DNA from: Nansenia antarctica
Taxonomy: Eukaryota; Chordata; Actinopteri; Argentiniformes; Microstomatidae
Direction of reading: 5' to 3'
Assembly (NCBI GenBank): GCA_963989245.1
Contig: OZ022344.1
Coordinates: 9,585,539-9,649,538 of the forward strand
DNA length: 64,000 nucleotides
Positions 1 through 9,750 of this stretch are shown here, one piece after another. The notes beneath the pieces were generated by a model. That model saw only the letters and a list, made by a program, of their open reading frames with translations. It was not told the origin of the DNA and made no database searches. Position 1 is the stretch's first letter. Every line of letters begins with the position of its first letter. A program made the translations under genes and the position numbers.

Positions 1-338
1 CATAGTTAATTCTTCATTGTATAAGGAGCCTATTAATCATTCCACCCCTCACCTCGATTTCTAAAGATGTGTAGCCTTGTCAAATCACACACAGGTTCGC
101 AGGTTGGATCTACAATTTTCGGTTACACGAGAAGAAAGACTATTGAGTCATTAATAGGCTATTAGACGCTGAACCCGCAGCCTGTAACAAGAGAAAGAAC
201 AACAGTGGAATAAGGCTACATTGTAGCAAAAAGAGAGAGAGGGGGAAAGAGAGGGAGAGAGAGAGAGAGGGGGGGGGGGAGAAGAGAGAGAGAACCATTT
301 AAATATTCTAAAGACAAATCGGGAAACCCCCCCAAAAA
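1..338 (+). other. 5' flank and putative 5' UTR of lhfpl4-like gene
   Basis: No coding sequence is visible before the ATG at 339. Positions 231-293 are a GA-rich simple repeat with a G run, followed by an AT-rich stretch and a C run leading to the start codon. The start context (CAAAAAATGC) has an A at -3, as expected for a vertebrate start. No TATA box or clear promoter could be assigned by eye, so the extent of the 5' UTR is unknown. Confidence 0.5.
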
Positions 339-744
339 ATGCTACCTTCCCAAGAAGCCGCCAAAATGTACCACGACAACTACATGCGGAACTCCCGCGC
401 CATCGGGGTTCTCTGGGCGATCTTCACCATCTGTTTCGCCATCGTCAACGTCGTGGTCTTCATCCAACCCTTCTGGATCGGGGACAGCGTCAGCACCCCT
501 CAGGCGGGCTACTTCGGTTTATTCCACCAATGCGTCGGTACCGGGTCCCCCAACCGGGAGTTGACGTGCCAGGGAAGCTTTGCCGAGTTCGGTGACATCC
601 CCTCCGGGGCGTTCAAAGCGGCGTCGGTGTTCGTGCTGCTGTCCATGGTGCTGATCCTGGGCTGCATCGCCTGCATGGCGCTGTTCTTTTTCTGCAACAC
701 CGCCTCGGTCTACAAGATCTGCGCCTGGATGCAGCTACTCTGTG
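339..744 (+). CDS. lhfpl4: lhfpl4-like exon 1 (residues 1-135)
   Basis: Starts at the first ATG of the frame and ends at TGTG|GTAGGT. It encodes the cytoplasmic N-terminus, TM1, the first extracellular loop (FIQPFW, GYFGLFHQC, RELTC), TM2 and the start of TM3. Reading on past the donor reaches a stop within three codons, which supports the splice. Confidence 0.93.
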
Positions 745-1480
745 GTAGGTGATCATTGTCCGTTCGTATATGCCAGGGGTCGGCAACCTTAAATGTTGAA
801 AGAGCCATATTGGACCAAAAAACAAAAAAACGAATCTGTCTGGAGCCGCAAAAAATGTAAAGCCTTATATAAGCCTTATAATGAAGGCAACACATGCTGT
901 AAGTGTCTATATAAGCTATATTAGCCTACTATCAAAATTACTAAGTCATATACTATATGCGCTATGAACAGTATTAGGCCTATGTCAACATGTTAGATCT
1001 CATCTAGGCTATGTTTCTTGGATGGGATGTGTGTGTGAGGTTCTTTCGCAACTACCATAACCGGTTGTCACGACTCATCATCAGACAGTTTCCTTTGATG
1101 ATTATTCATGCGACAGCCTGTTCATTGAAGGGACTACACACAGGCCTAAAATAATCCGATTCCTATTCTGGTTGTAAACCTTTGAATATCTAAAGAAAAT
1201 TATGATATTCCTCTCTGCAGATGAACTGTCAATGTTTCTGTGTTTGACACCATTCCTTATTCCTTTCCATGCATTGGAATGAGCCCCGTCCTCCGATGTC
1301 TACCTCTACTAGCCTCCTCTATTCTCGACCTAGTTTGGTTGGTACAGTAGCAGAGCAGTTGCCATGAAATTGGAATTAGGAATGCAGGGTGATGGGATTA
1401 TAACTGTATCTGGGATGTTTGGAAGATGTGGTGAATTAGGGTGTGTGATTTTCACTGATAACTGACTGAGCAATATATCA

Positions 1481-1515
<35 letters not shown>

Positions 1516-1594
1516 GGAGTTTCCTCTCCTCTGTGGTGATCCAATCTGATCCTGTAGTGTGGGAGTGAGTCTACCTCAGAAAGAGAGAGGGGGG

Positions 1595-1630
<36 letters not shown>

Positions 1631-2284
1631 AGAGAGAGAGAAAGGGAGAAGGAGGGAGAAAGAGGAGACTAACATCAGCAGTTTTTTTTGTATTGTATCG
1701 TTTACTTTTCTCTCTCCTCTCTGATCAGCTGAGTCAGTAGTCCTGGTGTTCCAGAAATAGTAACATTTGTATCTTAGCTCTATCTCTCGCTATGGTTTGG
1801 TATTGTATATTGTATGGAAAGGTGTTACCCTGCCTATAGGCTACATCATGTATCATTTGTATCTTAGCTCCATCTCTGTCTACAGGTATGGTATTGTATG
1901 GATGCTAGCTTTGTTACCCTGCCTAGGCCACATAATGTAGCATTTGTAGCTTAACTGTAGTTTAGCCATCTATGCTCTGTGGTGCACAGGTAAGCAGCCT
2001 AATAGGCTTGGGGGGGTGCCTGAAGTGCTTAACCACCGCTGAGATAATAGTTTAATCAGCTGCCCAGTCCTGGCAGAGCGTTGTGGAGGCGTGCCATTGT
2101 CAACAGTGTGCCAACCACGGCCCAGCGGAGGCCAACAGTGGGTCAAACCGGGCGTGGGCAGCAGAACAAAGAGGGCCAGCTGCTCCTCTAAGTGCCAACA
2201 TGCTGTCCCTCACTGGACATGACCCAGGGAAGGCTGACGGAGGTAGAAATCGGAGGACAGGCTCATTGTAATGCATAGACACAG

Positions 2285-2322
<38 letters not shown>

Positions 2323-3430
2323 AAGGCATGCTGGGAATTATTCTCAGACCAGCTTGATGAACTTTGACACTCAGCTAGACGGATCTAGATCACTCAGAAC
2401 ATTCAGCAGCAGCATTGTGGGTAAAACACAGGGCGTGTTTGGAGTGGAGTGGCCTATAGAGTAAGTTCAAGCAACTTTGAAAACCCTCCCAACACACAAA
2501 CACCAGCCTCCCCTGCTTACAGTAAAATACTATCTGACCTATTTCTGGCATATGAGCTGACGGACCAGAAATCCAGCTCTCGCACTTCCCTCCCTGGCAG
2601 ACATTGTTGTTCTCCTTGCTTCCCATCCCTTATGCTGTCTGAATGAACAAACACTGACACACTTTGTAGACACCAAAGACACTGCAATCAGTACAGAGAG
2701 TTCCTCTCAAAACCTTACAGAGAACCCTTGCTCTGTTAGATTGTCGGTTGTCAGTTAGGATAAGGAAAGGCTCTTAGAATGAACAGAAATATCAGAAGGA
2801 AGATACATCTTAAATCTCTTTGCTTTCCTCTCATCCCTCACTCTCTCACTCTCTCTGAACGGGACAATGGTAATACGGGTCAGCAGAATGCATTATTCAG
2901 TCGGCAGATTATTTTTAGAAAGGCCACAGTAACGATGGAATTATTTATTGAGGCTGATCATTAAAACATGTACGTTTCAGTGGGAAGACGAGGAAGACAT
3001 CTCAGGGAAAAGTGTAGGACACACACGCACCCGCACACGCCCACACACACATGCACACGCACGCACACATACACACACACACACAGACAGGGAACACTGT
3101 GGGATCCCCGGGATAGGCTTTCCTCTTCAGCTCTATTTATAGTAACTATTTCACTGCAGCACCTCCTCCTGCAATATAACTGGAAATATTTTCACGTGTA
3201 AGCATTTATCACACCCACACACATATGCACAGACTCACATGCACACGCACACACACCCGCACAATGACTCACGCACACACTAACACACCCCTGCATGCAC
3301 ACACAAGACAAAATGTGCACACACATGCTCTCTATCTCTTTTCATCCCTATTACATTAAACATTGACACGTGGAACAAAGAGCAAGAACAAAAGGGACTT
3401 GTTAACATAGAAAAACAAAACACCCTGCCT

Positions 3431-3475
<45 letters not shown>

Positions 3476-3582
3476 GAATAAGGCAACCCTAACACGCCCT
3501 CTGTTGTGTAACACACTGGTTCTGCTTCCACTAGCTTCCTGGCATCGAACACTACTGAGAGAGAGGGGGAACAGGAGGAGGA

Positions 3583-3627
<45 letters not shown>

Positions 3628-5525
3628 AGAGTGAGAGAGAGAGAGAGACGGGGAACATCATAGAGAGAGAGGAGGAACAGGAGAGCGGGAGCTAGGGAGG
3701 AAGATAGTTTATTGTGAAGAGTATGTGTCCCCCCGCTGGGAGTGTCTTACTCTGTATGAAGCCTGTTGCTTTCCCATAGCGAAGTATGTGTGGACCAATT
3801 TACTTTTTCAGGAGAATTTAATTGACTTTTTAAACTTTTTTTATTTTATTTTTTACAATTTACTTTTTCAGGAGAATTTAATGTTTGACCATGGATGCTT
3901 CTCAAAAGATATGAAGTGTGGAATAGTATTTTCCCTCTCTCCACCCCACCCTCTCTCATTCTCTCCTCTCTCCACCCCCAACACCCCCCCCCCCCCCAAC
4001 ACCCCCCCCACACACACACTTTCTTTAAAGTTCTCCCAGTTCATGACTGAAACCATTAAAACTCCCTTCTCTCTCTCCTCCCCCCCCCCCCCCCCATCCC
4101 CCAGCGGTGTGCCTGGTCCTCGGCTGCCTGATCTTCCCTAACGGCTGGGATGCAGAGGTGGTGCGGGACATGTGTGGGGAGGAGACGGGGAGGTACACCC
4201 TGGGCAGATGCTCTGTGCGCTGGGCTTACATCCTGGCCATCATGGGCATCCTGGATGCCCTCATCCTCTCCTTCCTGGCCTTCGTACTTGGCAACAGACA
4301 GAACAGCCTCTACAGCCTCTACCTGGACGACCTGCAGAACGACAACAAAGGTGAGGGAGGGAGGGAGGGAGGAGGGAGGAGGCACGTAAATAGAGAGAGA
4401 CTGTTTGCACAGCATTGCATCAGACAGAGAAAATGTAAGAGTAGAAAGATGTAGGGGGGCAGCGTCTCTCTCCTACCTGATTAACCTTGTGTGACCCGAT
4501 GGGTTTGAACCCTGGTCTTTTTTATGCTCTAAGACTTTGTTAGCCCTCTGTGCTGAAGCCTAAAGCCTACTGTTAGCATTAACTTGTTTTGTTTACATTG
4601 TCAATGTGTCAAATTCAAAACAATATTTCCACTCTGTCCCTGCAGACTATTCACTGTCCAGGGTAAGTGATCATGGCTTTGTTTTTCCATGGTGTGTGGT
4701 CACTATGCAGAGCTATTGTGTAGCGTTGTTGTGTAGTGTTGTTGTGTAGCGTTGTTGTGTAGCGTTGTTGTCTAGCGTTGTCTAGCGTTGTTGTATAACG
4801 TTGTTGTGTGGCGTCGTTGTTGTCTAGCGTTGTTGTATAACATTGTTGTCTAGCGTTGTTGTATAACGTTGTTGTCTAGCGTTGTTGTATAACGTTGTTG
4901 TCTAGCGTTGTTGTATAACGTTGTTGTCTAGCGTTGTTGTATACCGTTGTTGTCTAGCGTTGTTGTATAATGTTGTTGTGTAGTGTTGTTGTGTAGCATT
5001 GTTGTTGTGTAGCATTGTTGTTGTATAATTTAGTTGTGTAGCATTGTTGTGTGGTGTTGTTGTGCAGCATTGTTGTTGTATAGCGTTGTTGTTGTGCAGA
5101 ATTGTTGTTGTATAGCATTGTTTTGTAGCATTGTTGTTGTGTTGTTGTTTAGCATTGTTGTTGTGTAGTGTTGTTGTGTATTATTGTTGTTGTTGTGTAG
5201 CATTGTTGTTGTGAAGCATTGTTGTTGTTTAGTGTTGTTGTGTAGCGTTGTTGTTGTTTAGTGTTGTTTAGTGTTGTTGTGTAGCGTTGTTATTGTGTAG
5301 TGTTGTTGGAATAGAATAAGGATTCCTATTCCATGCATTAAAATGAGCCTGTCCTCTGATGTTTACCTCCATCAGCCAGTGTCGCTTTGTTCACTGTAGC
5401 ACTATGCTTTGTGTTTCTATCATGTCCCCTATCTGCAGTATATAAATCTTCCTCTCTGTGTCCTCCCTCAGATTGAAGTTCGGGACAGGAGAGACATGCG
5501 TTATGGAGTCCAGAGGTTCCACTGA
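339..5525 (+). CDS. lhfpl4: LHFPL tetraspan subfamily member 4-like protein (4 exons, 240 aa model)
   Basis: Model: join(339..744, 4105..4350, 4646..4662, 5472..5525). Seen: the N-terminus MLPSQEAAKMYH and the stretch SRAIGVLWAIFTICFAIVN are hallmarks of the LHFPL3/4/5 family. DSVSTP and LLSMVLILGC favour LHFPL4 over LHFPL3. Four hydrophobic segments lie near residues 21-43, 96-118, 125-147 and 174-198. Cys65/Cys77 and Cys159/Cys171 sit in the two extracellular loops. Exons 1 and 2 join in phase (TGT G|CG GTG), giving LLCAVCLVLGC. Known of the family: LHFPL4 is an auxiliary subunit that clusters GABA-A receptors at inhibitory synapses. The length is close to the roughly 247 aa of mammalian LHFPL4. 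The last 23 residues come from a 17-nt exon and a short terminal exon; they keep frame and have good splice sites but I do not recognise the sequence, so the C-terminus is tentative. Teleosts often have a and b paralogues and I cannot say which this is. Confidence 0.82.
773..1200. mobile_element. hAT-like non-autonomous element, left end recognisable
   Basis: The segment starts with CAGGGGTCGGCAACCTTAAA and continues with AAAGAGCCATATTGGACC and GGAGCCGCAAAAAA. This wording is typical of the terminus of a widespread hAT-superfamily element family in vertebrates. I could not find a convincing right terminal inverted repeat, so the right boundary is arbitrary and the copy may be truncated. Confidence 0.45.
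1240..1320. repeat. Palindromic MITE, right arm only
   Basis: Matches the right arm of the dispersed family described at 6511-6690: GTTTGACACCATTCC, CCATGCATTGGAATGAGCC and TCCTCCGATGTCTACCTCT in order. The left arm is absent, so this is a half copy. Confidence 0.75.
1485..1669. repeat. CA and GA microsatellites
   Basis: A (CA)n run at 1485-1513 is followed by a GA-rich tract at 1579-1669 that includes a G9 run. Both lie in the intron. Confidence 0.9.
2227..2320. repeat. MITE left arm followed by (AC)n
   Basis: 2227-2277 is a MITE left arm (GGCTGACGGAGGTAGAAATC, GGACAGGCTCATTGTAATGC). It is followed by an (AC)n microsatellite to 2320. The right arm is missing, possibly replaced by the microsatellite. 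Confidence 0.75.
3021..3650. repeat. Cluster of CA, TG and GA microsatellites
   Basis: Interrupted (CA)n at 3021-3087 and 3215-3305, pure (TG)n at 3432-3471, and (GA)n at 3587-3650. Open frames over these tracts are dipeptide repeats such as His-Thr and Arg-Glu and are not genes. Confidence 0.9.
4105..4350 (+). CDS. lhfpl4: lhfpl4-like exon 2 (residues 136-217)
   Basis: Bounded by CCCCCAG and GTGAGG. It encodes the rest of TM3 (CLVLGCLIFP), the second extracellular loop with NGWDAE and two cysteines, and TM4 with the family signature RWAYILAIMGILDALILSFL. It ends in the cytoplasmic tail (GNRQNSLYSLYLDDLQNDNK). Confidence 0.93.
4646..4662 (+). CDS. lhfpl4: Putative 17-nt microexon of lhfpl4-like gene (DYSLSR)
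   Basis: CTGTCCCTGCAG precedes 17 nt that end at AGG|GTAAGT, a near-consensus donor. Splicing from exon 2 gives DYSLSR in frame (split codon G|AC). It leaves phase 0, which matches the next acceptor at 5472. Without splicing, the frame hits a stop inside the TTG repeat. Very short exons are hard to prove from sequence alone. Confidence 0.5.
4686..5306 (+). repeat. TTG-rich minisatellite in intron 3
   Basis: About 620 bp of GTTGTTGTGTAGC-type units. Between about 4,830 and 4,940 two 13-mers alternate (GTTGTTGTCTAGC and GTTGTTGTATAAC), giving a 26-bp period. The right part degenerates to TTG and TGTAGCATTG units. Confidence 0.92.
5308..5379. repeat. MITE, right arm copy
   Basis: GGAATAGAATAAGGATTCC begins a short hairpin and is followed by the right-arm words CCATGCATTAAAATGAGCC and GTCCTCTGATGTTTACCTCC. 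It lies in intron 3 of the lhfpl4-like gene. Confidence 0.7.
5472..5525 (+). CDS. lhfpl4: Putative terminal exon of lhfpl4-like gene
   Basis: A strong pyrimidine-rich acceptor (CTGTGTCCTCCCTCAG) leads into 17 codons and a TGA, read in the phase left by the 17-nt exon. The peptide starts IEVRDRRD and ends VQRFH and is not one I recognise. A near copy of GGGACAGGAGAGACATGC occurs 73 bp downstream, past the stop. Confidence 0.45.
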   Translation: MEVRDRRDMRYGVQRFH

Positions 5526-5725
5526 ACCCCCTCATCTCAATGCCCTTCCCCCCTGGGACAGAAGAGACCTGCACCATGGAGTCCAGACCCCCCCCCCCAC
5601 CCCCATTTTGTGATTTACAACTGGGATAGACTATATTTTACAAAGGGTATGCCAAGTGCATTTAAATATACATTGTATTTCCACTGAAATGTACACTCTA
5701 AAATAAAATAAAAAATAAAAGATTT
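5526..5725 (+). terminator. Putative 3' UTR and poly(A) signal of lhfpl4-like gene
   Basis: AATAAA occurs at 5702 and repeats within an A-rich stretch to about 5720, roughly 180 bp after the predicted stop. This fits a short 3' UTR if the terminal exon model is right. Confidence 0.4.
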
Positions 5726-5839
5726 TAATATACTGTATGTAGAAATAGTTGTATTCACTGTATTGAAATTGAGTGTAAAAAAGCCCCCAAAAGAAAACCT
5801 CCCCATTGCAGCCTGACTTTTCTGGGAAACTACTGTATC

Positions 5840-5976
5840 GGGGGAGGCTGGTGGAGGTAGAAACCGGAGAACATACTCATTCTAATGATTGGACTGGAAT
5901 ACCAGTCCTAATTGCATTCCATATACTGTATTGCAATGAGCGTGTCCTCTGATTTCTACCTCCACAAGCCTCCCCT
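5840..5976. repeat. Palindromic MITE, full but diverged copy
   Basis: Left arm GGGGGAGGCTGGTGGAGG; right arm TCCTCTGATTTCTACCTCCA and AAGCCTCCCCT. The inner arms have diverged. Confidence 0.8.
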
Positions 5977-6510
5977 CTACTGTACATACAAACTGGTGCA
6001 ACAGACTGAAATGGACAACTCATCTCCCACCATGAAAGTGTTGTTTGGTGTATTTCTACCCTTTGCATACCTTTAATATATTTCAAAAGAAAATAAGAAA
6101 ATGTGTACAAATTAATTGTATATTAACAAGCCTTTCTACAATACAGAGAAACAGCACATTGAATTAGGGGAAAAAACTAAAGTAACATGAATATTTTGAA
6201 GTGTTCAATGGAGACCCATTTGAAGACGTTTGAATAATGAAAAGAAAATAGTCATTTTTAACTGAAAGACATTTTTCCAATGACATCTTAAGGAGGAGAA
6301 CTACAACATGTAATCCTTTGTCTTATCCAGAATCCTTCTAACATTGTGCGGAGCTCTTCTGTTGGAGCGTTGTACACAGATTTTTATAAATTGTTGAATA
6401 GGCTAAATGTACTGTATTTTATGTGTTGGCAGCCATATCTCAGGAAGCCGTCTAGTACTGTACAGCAACCCTCATGCTGAATCTAACCATGCTGGGGTGA
6501 AGGGGTTCTA
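5977..6510. other. Intergenic, no recognised feature
   Basis: AT-rich unique-looking DNA. I see no gene, repeat family or clear regulatory site in it. Confidence 0.6.
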
Positions 6511-6690
6511 GTAGAGGCTACTGGACGTAGACATTGGAGGACGGGGCTCATTGTAACGCATGGAATGGAATGAGGAATGGTATCAAACATGTTGGAATGG
6601 AATAAAACACATGTCTGATACCATTCCTCATTCCATTCCATGCATTACAATGTGCCCGTCCTCTATTTCTACCTCCTCCAGCCTCCCCTG
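6511..6690. repeat. Palindromic MITE, near-complete reference copy
   Basis: A 180-bp foldback. The left arm (GGAGGACGGGGCTCATTGTA, GCATGGAATGGAATGAGG, AATGGTATCAAACATG) is the inverse of the right arm (TGATACCATTCCTCATTCC, CCATGCATTACAATGTGCCC, CTCCAGCCTCCCCTG). No protein is encoded. The wording resembles a non-autonomous DNA-transposon family I know from salmonid genomes; this identification is from memory. Confidence 0.85.
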
Positions 6691-7102
6691 TGGGAGTCCT
6701 ATCTCAATGGTTATTAGGATCATTGGTCTGTCCCTTATGCCTACGATACACAACACATTGCTTTCCCCGAGCTACGGGCTCTAAACATCAGAGCATCTCT
6801 CACATTGCCGTAAAGCCAAGACTGGTAATGGTTATGGGTACGTACAGGACACCTAGGGGCGCTACCATGGCTGTAGGATGTGATCACTGGCCGGTTGGCA
6901 AGTTTACAAAGATTTCCTACGACTTGGAGAAACGCCACAGGAACCTATCAGGGGGCTGCAGATCGGGGGAAGCGTGTAGTGTTTCCCAGGTTTAGGTTCC
7001 TACCGTGAGAAAAGACCATGCACCAGACCTGAACCTAGTGAGCACACTACTCTCTTCTTCTAGGTGCCTGAGGGATTCTACTATAGAGATACTGGTACTG
7101 AT

Positions 7103-7247
7103 CAGGGGAGGCTGGTGGAGGTAGACATTGGAGGACAGGCTCATTGTAATGAATGGAACGGAATGGTATATGTGTTTGATGCCATTCCTAATTCCGTTCC
7201 ATTCATTATAATGAGCCCGTCCTCTGATTTCTGCCTCCATCAGGCTC
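7103..7247. repeat. Palindromic MITE, full copy
   Basis: Begins CAGGGGAGGCTGGTGGAGG and ends in the inverse words CCTCTGATTTCTGCCTCC and ATCAGGCTC. The inner arms contain GGAACGGAATGG and its inverse. Confidence 0.85.
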
Positions 7248-7564
7248 TTGTTCTTCTAGCTCAAAGCTGAGGTGGAGCTCAGATCCCTGCCTTTGAGGCT
7301 TCAGTCACAACAGTGGGAGGTTCCCTTTGAATCATGGAAATCAAATAGAGTCAAGGAGATGAGAGGAAGAAGAGAGGGGAAGATGAGAGAGATAGGGATT
7401 TGGGTTCATGAAACAGTGAAGTTTAATTCACTTTAAAATGTCTTTGTCCTTTGTTTACCTTTTGACCTAATTGGCATGTGAGACAAAATCATTATCAACT
7501 TCTAAAACAAACAAAAAAAGAAAATATTGACTTTCTCTGGTCCTGTACTGTAGGTGCTACCTGG
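7248..7564. other. Intergenic, no recognised feature
   Basis: Contains a short GA-rich stretch near 7355-7395. Nothing else is recognisable. Confidence 0.6.
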
Positions 7565-7951
7565 CACTGTCATGGCAAATGACTGTCTGGGCAGCCAAAA
7601 TGTGTCCGGGTGATGTCATCAGGTCTTTCAAATGCTCTTGCTATGCCAATGGTAGCACACTGGATAAATTGCGGACATTTCAGACATTCCTGAGTAAACA
7701 CCACAGAATGTCCAGAATGCTAGCGTTGGCGAACACATTCAGGCAGCCTGGACAAATCTAGCTAGCTAGCTCGGTAGTTAGCTAGCTCGGTAGTTAGCTA
7801 GCTAGGTAGTTTCAGTACATTCTAAAACACTAGCTACTTCACAATAAATCTGTCCAGAATGCTAGCATTGGCATAGCAAGGGCATTCGAAGGACCTGATG
7901 ACGTCACCCGGACAAATTTTGGCCGCCCAGACAGTATTTGCCATGACAGCA
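7565..7951. mobile_element. Foldback (long inverted repeat) element
   Basis: The left arm at about 7565-7651 (ACTGTCATGGCAAATGACTG through CTTGCTATGCCAATG) is repeated in inverse orientation at about 7865-7951 with only scattered mismatches. The arms are about 85 bp. The 210-bp centre includes a TAGCTAGCTCGG-type repeat at 7760-7805. This architecture fits a non-autonomous foldback/MITE; the family is not recognised. A short open frame inside it is not a gene. Confidence 0.75.
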
Positions 7952-8820
7952 CCCATTAGGTAACATGTCACAATGAGACATGAGGCTGTGGAATACGCTG
8001 GTAAAGTGGAACGTCACACCTAAACACTGACATGATAATGCAGATAGTTCACTCTCCCCATTTCCCCAGAAAGGGAGACAGTGTCAAAAACTGCACAGGT
8101 TAGAAGATTTATTTTCCAAAATCGGTGTTCAGCTATATTAGCGACACATGTCTGGAATAGCAAATACAAATATTTTATCACGCTCAAAAAATAGCTACAG
8201 TAGCTTTATTTACTAGTCTCCTATGGAGCTTCCAATACTAACTTGCTATGTTTGTCCCCAGACAGCTTCGTTGTCATGGTATTATTTTATTATGACGCAA
8301 TCACTTTACCAGCGTATAGTCATTTGTATATGCTGAGTTGCTGTATGACATATAATTTGTTTGAGTATTTTCTGCTGATATCCTTGTTGTACGTGTCATC
8401 AGATGAACATTTATTGATTATGTTAAATGTACTAAATGAAAAAAATAAAAAGTATTTCTGCTGAACGATTTGATGATCTTTCAGTCAGTCATGTGGCAAC
8501 ATGTCTGTAACCCCTAACAATGGAAGACTGAAAAATGATGTCTTTAGGCTCACCCTGCCAATGTATTGCAACAATGTAAAGAGACATTCTGTAGCAGTTT
8601 CTGAACATCATGTTGTTATGGATTAAAGGTCCTCTGAAATTGACCCGTCAAATGTGTTGATGACATCATTGTAAAATCACCTTTGAGAAAGTCCAAATAA
8701 AGATGTTCTGGAGCTGCCCGTTAAAGTGTAAGGAGCAAAGTAATAACGCAAACATTTACAGAATGATCTAATTCCAAATGTACACACACCACAGTACAGC
8801 ATGCAATACCAGATTTAGCA
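7952..8820. other. Intergenic, no recognised gene
   Basis: AT-rich DNA. An open frame of 73 codons at 8243-8464 has no recognisable motif and no coding-like composition, so I do not call it a gene. Some of this stretch may be the remains of an older transposon. Confidence 0.55.
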
Positions 8821-8983
8821 TCAGGGGATGCTGGTGGAGGTAGAAATTAGAGGACGGGCTCATTGTAATGCATGAAACAGAATGAGGAATGGTATCAAAC
8901 ACACGTATCAAACCATTTCTCATTCCATTCAATGCATTACAATGAGCCCGTCCTCCGACTTCTACCTCCACCAGCCTCCACTG
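8821..8983. repeat. Palindromic MITE, full copy
   Basis: TCAGGGGATGCTGGTGGAGG at the left, CTACCTCCACCAGCCTCCAC at the right, with ATGGTATCAAACACACG and its inverse at the centre. Confidence 0.85.
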
Positions 8984-9182
8984 AGATACAGTGTTCATGT
9001 GATGTAATGAGAGGAGATGCTATCTAAAACTAGGCTTGCATATGTTAGCAGATCTGTCCTGCTGTGAGCACAGCAGGGGTTCTGGGGGAACATGCTGTTT
9101 CTTTCAAGTGTTTGTATTTCATCATAGTGCACATAGCCTGAGACGGCTGTGAAACTCAGATTCAGCGCGGGAGGCTGGATCT

Positions 9183-9340
9183 GGAGGCTGGATAATTAAA
9201 ATTAATTAATTAAAAATTAAGGTAGAGATCGGAGGACGGGCTCATTGTAATGCATGGAATGGAATGAGGAATTGTATCAAACACAGGTGTGTTTGAAACC
9301 ATTCCTCATTTCCTTCTATGCGTTACATTGAGACCATCTT
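9183..9340. repeat. Palindromic MITE with AT-rich insertion
   Basis: GAGGCTGG is followed by about 30 bp of TAATTAATTAAA-type sequence before the family resumes with GGTAGAGATCGGAGGACGGG. The right arm ends near ACATTGAGACCATC, short of the usual terminus. Confidence 0.75.
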
Positions 9341-9354
9341 ACGAGCATAACGGC

Positions 9355-9750
9355 AGGGCCACACTGGGTACCTCTACCTCAGCAGCACGTGTGCGTTTAA
9401 AATTCGGCGGCCATGTTAATAGGTTAGAGCAACCCCACAGCCCGCTTGAGGCGCGTGTCTCACAGTGGGTGAATCGAGAGATTCTGAGTCTCACCTATTT
9501 TTTCTGTGTGACGCGCGTGTAAAAATGATCTGTTACTGACATCACACCAGCAACATACACTACAGTTTCAATGTCTTCAATGTCTCTCTCTTAATTACAT
9601 TTTCAATTTTAATATTAAAGGGCTTTATTGGCATGGGAAACATACAATGTACGACTATAATAAAGAAATGATTAAACAGAGCTGTGTGTATATATTGTAT
9701 GTAGCCACACACATGCGCTGCTGAGGCAGAGGTATCAAGTGTGGCCCTAC
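9355..9750. mobile_element. Element with ~40-bp inverted terminal repeats
   Basis: AGGGCCACACTGGGTACCTC followed by TACCTCAGCAGCACGTGTG at 9356-9394 is repeated in inverse orientation at about 9710-9748 (CACATGCGCTGCTGAGGCAG, AGGTATCAAGTGTGGCCCT). The inner ~310 bp has no coding sequence. It looks like a non-autonomous DNA element or a pair of inverted copies; the family is not recognised. Confidence 0.55.

Larger units (their letters stand above)
745..4104 (+). other. lhfpl4-like intron 1
   Basis: A 3.4-kb intron bounded by GTAGGT and a pyrimidine-rich CCCCCAG acceptor. It holds a hAT-like element edge near 773, two MITE half copies (1240-1320, 2227-2277) and several CA, TG and GA microsatellites. 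The open frames within it are low-complexity translations of these repeats; I see no exon. Confidence 0.85.

Noticed and set aside
3725..4141. 138-codon plus-strand frame ahead of exon 2
   Set aside because: It crosses C-rich low-complexity intron and reads exon 2 in the wrong frame.
7579..7761. 60-codon open frame
   Set aside because: It lies within the foldback element.
8243..8464. 73-codon open frame with hydrophobic residues
   Set aside because: AT-rich DNA gives such frames by chance; no motif, splice or start context supports it.
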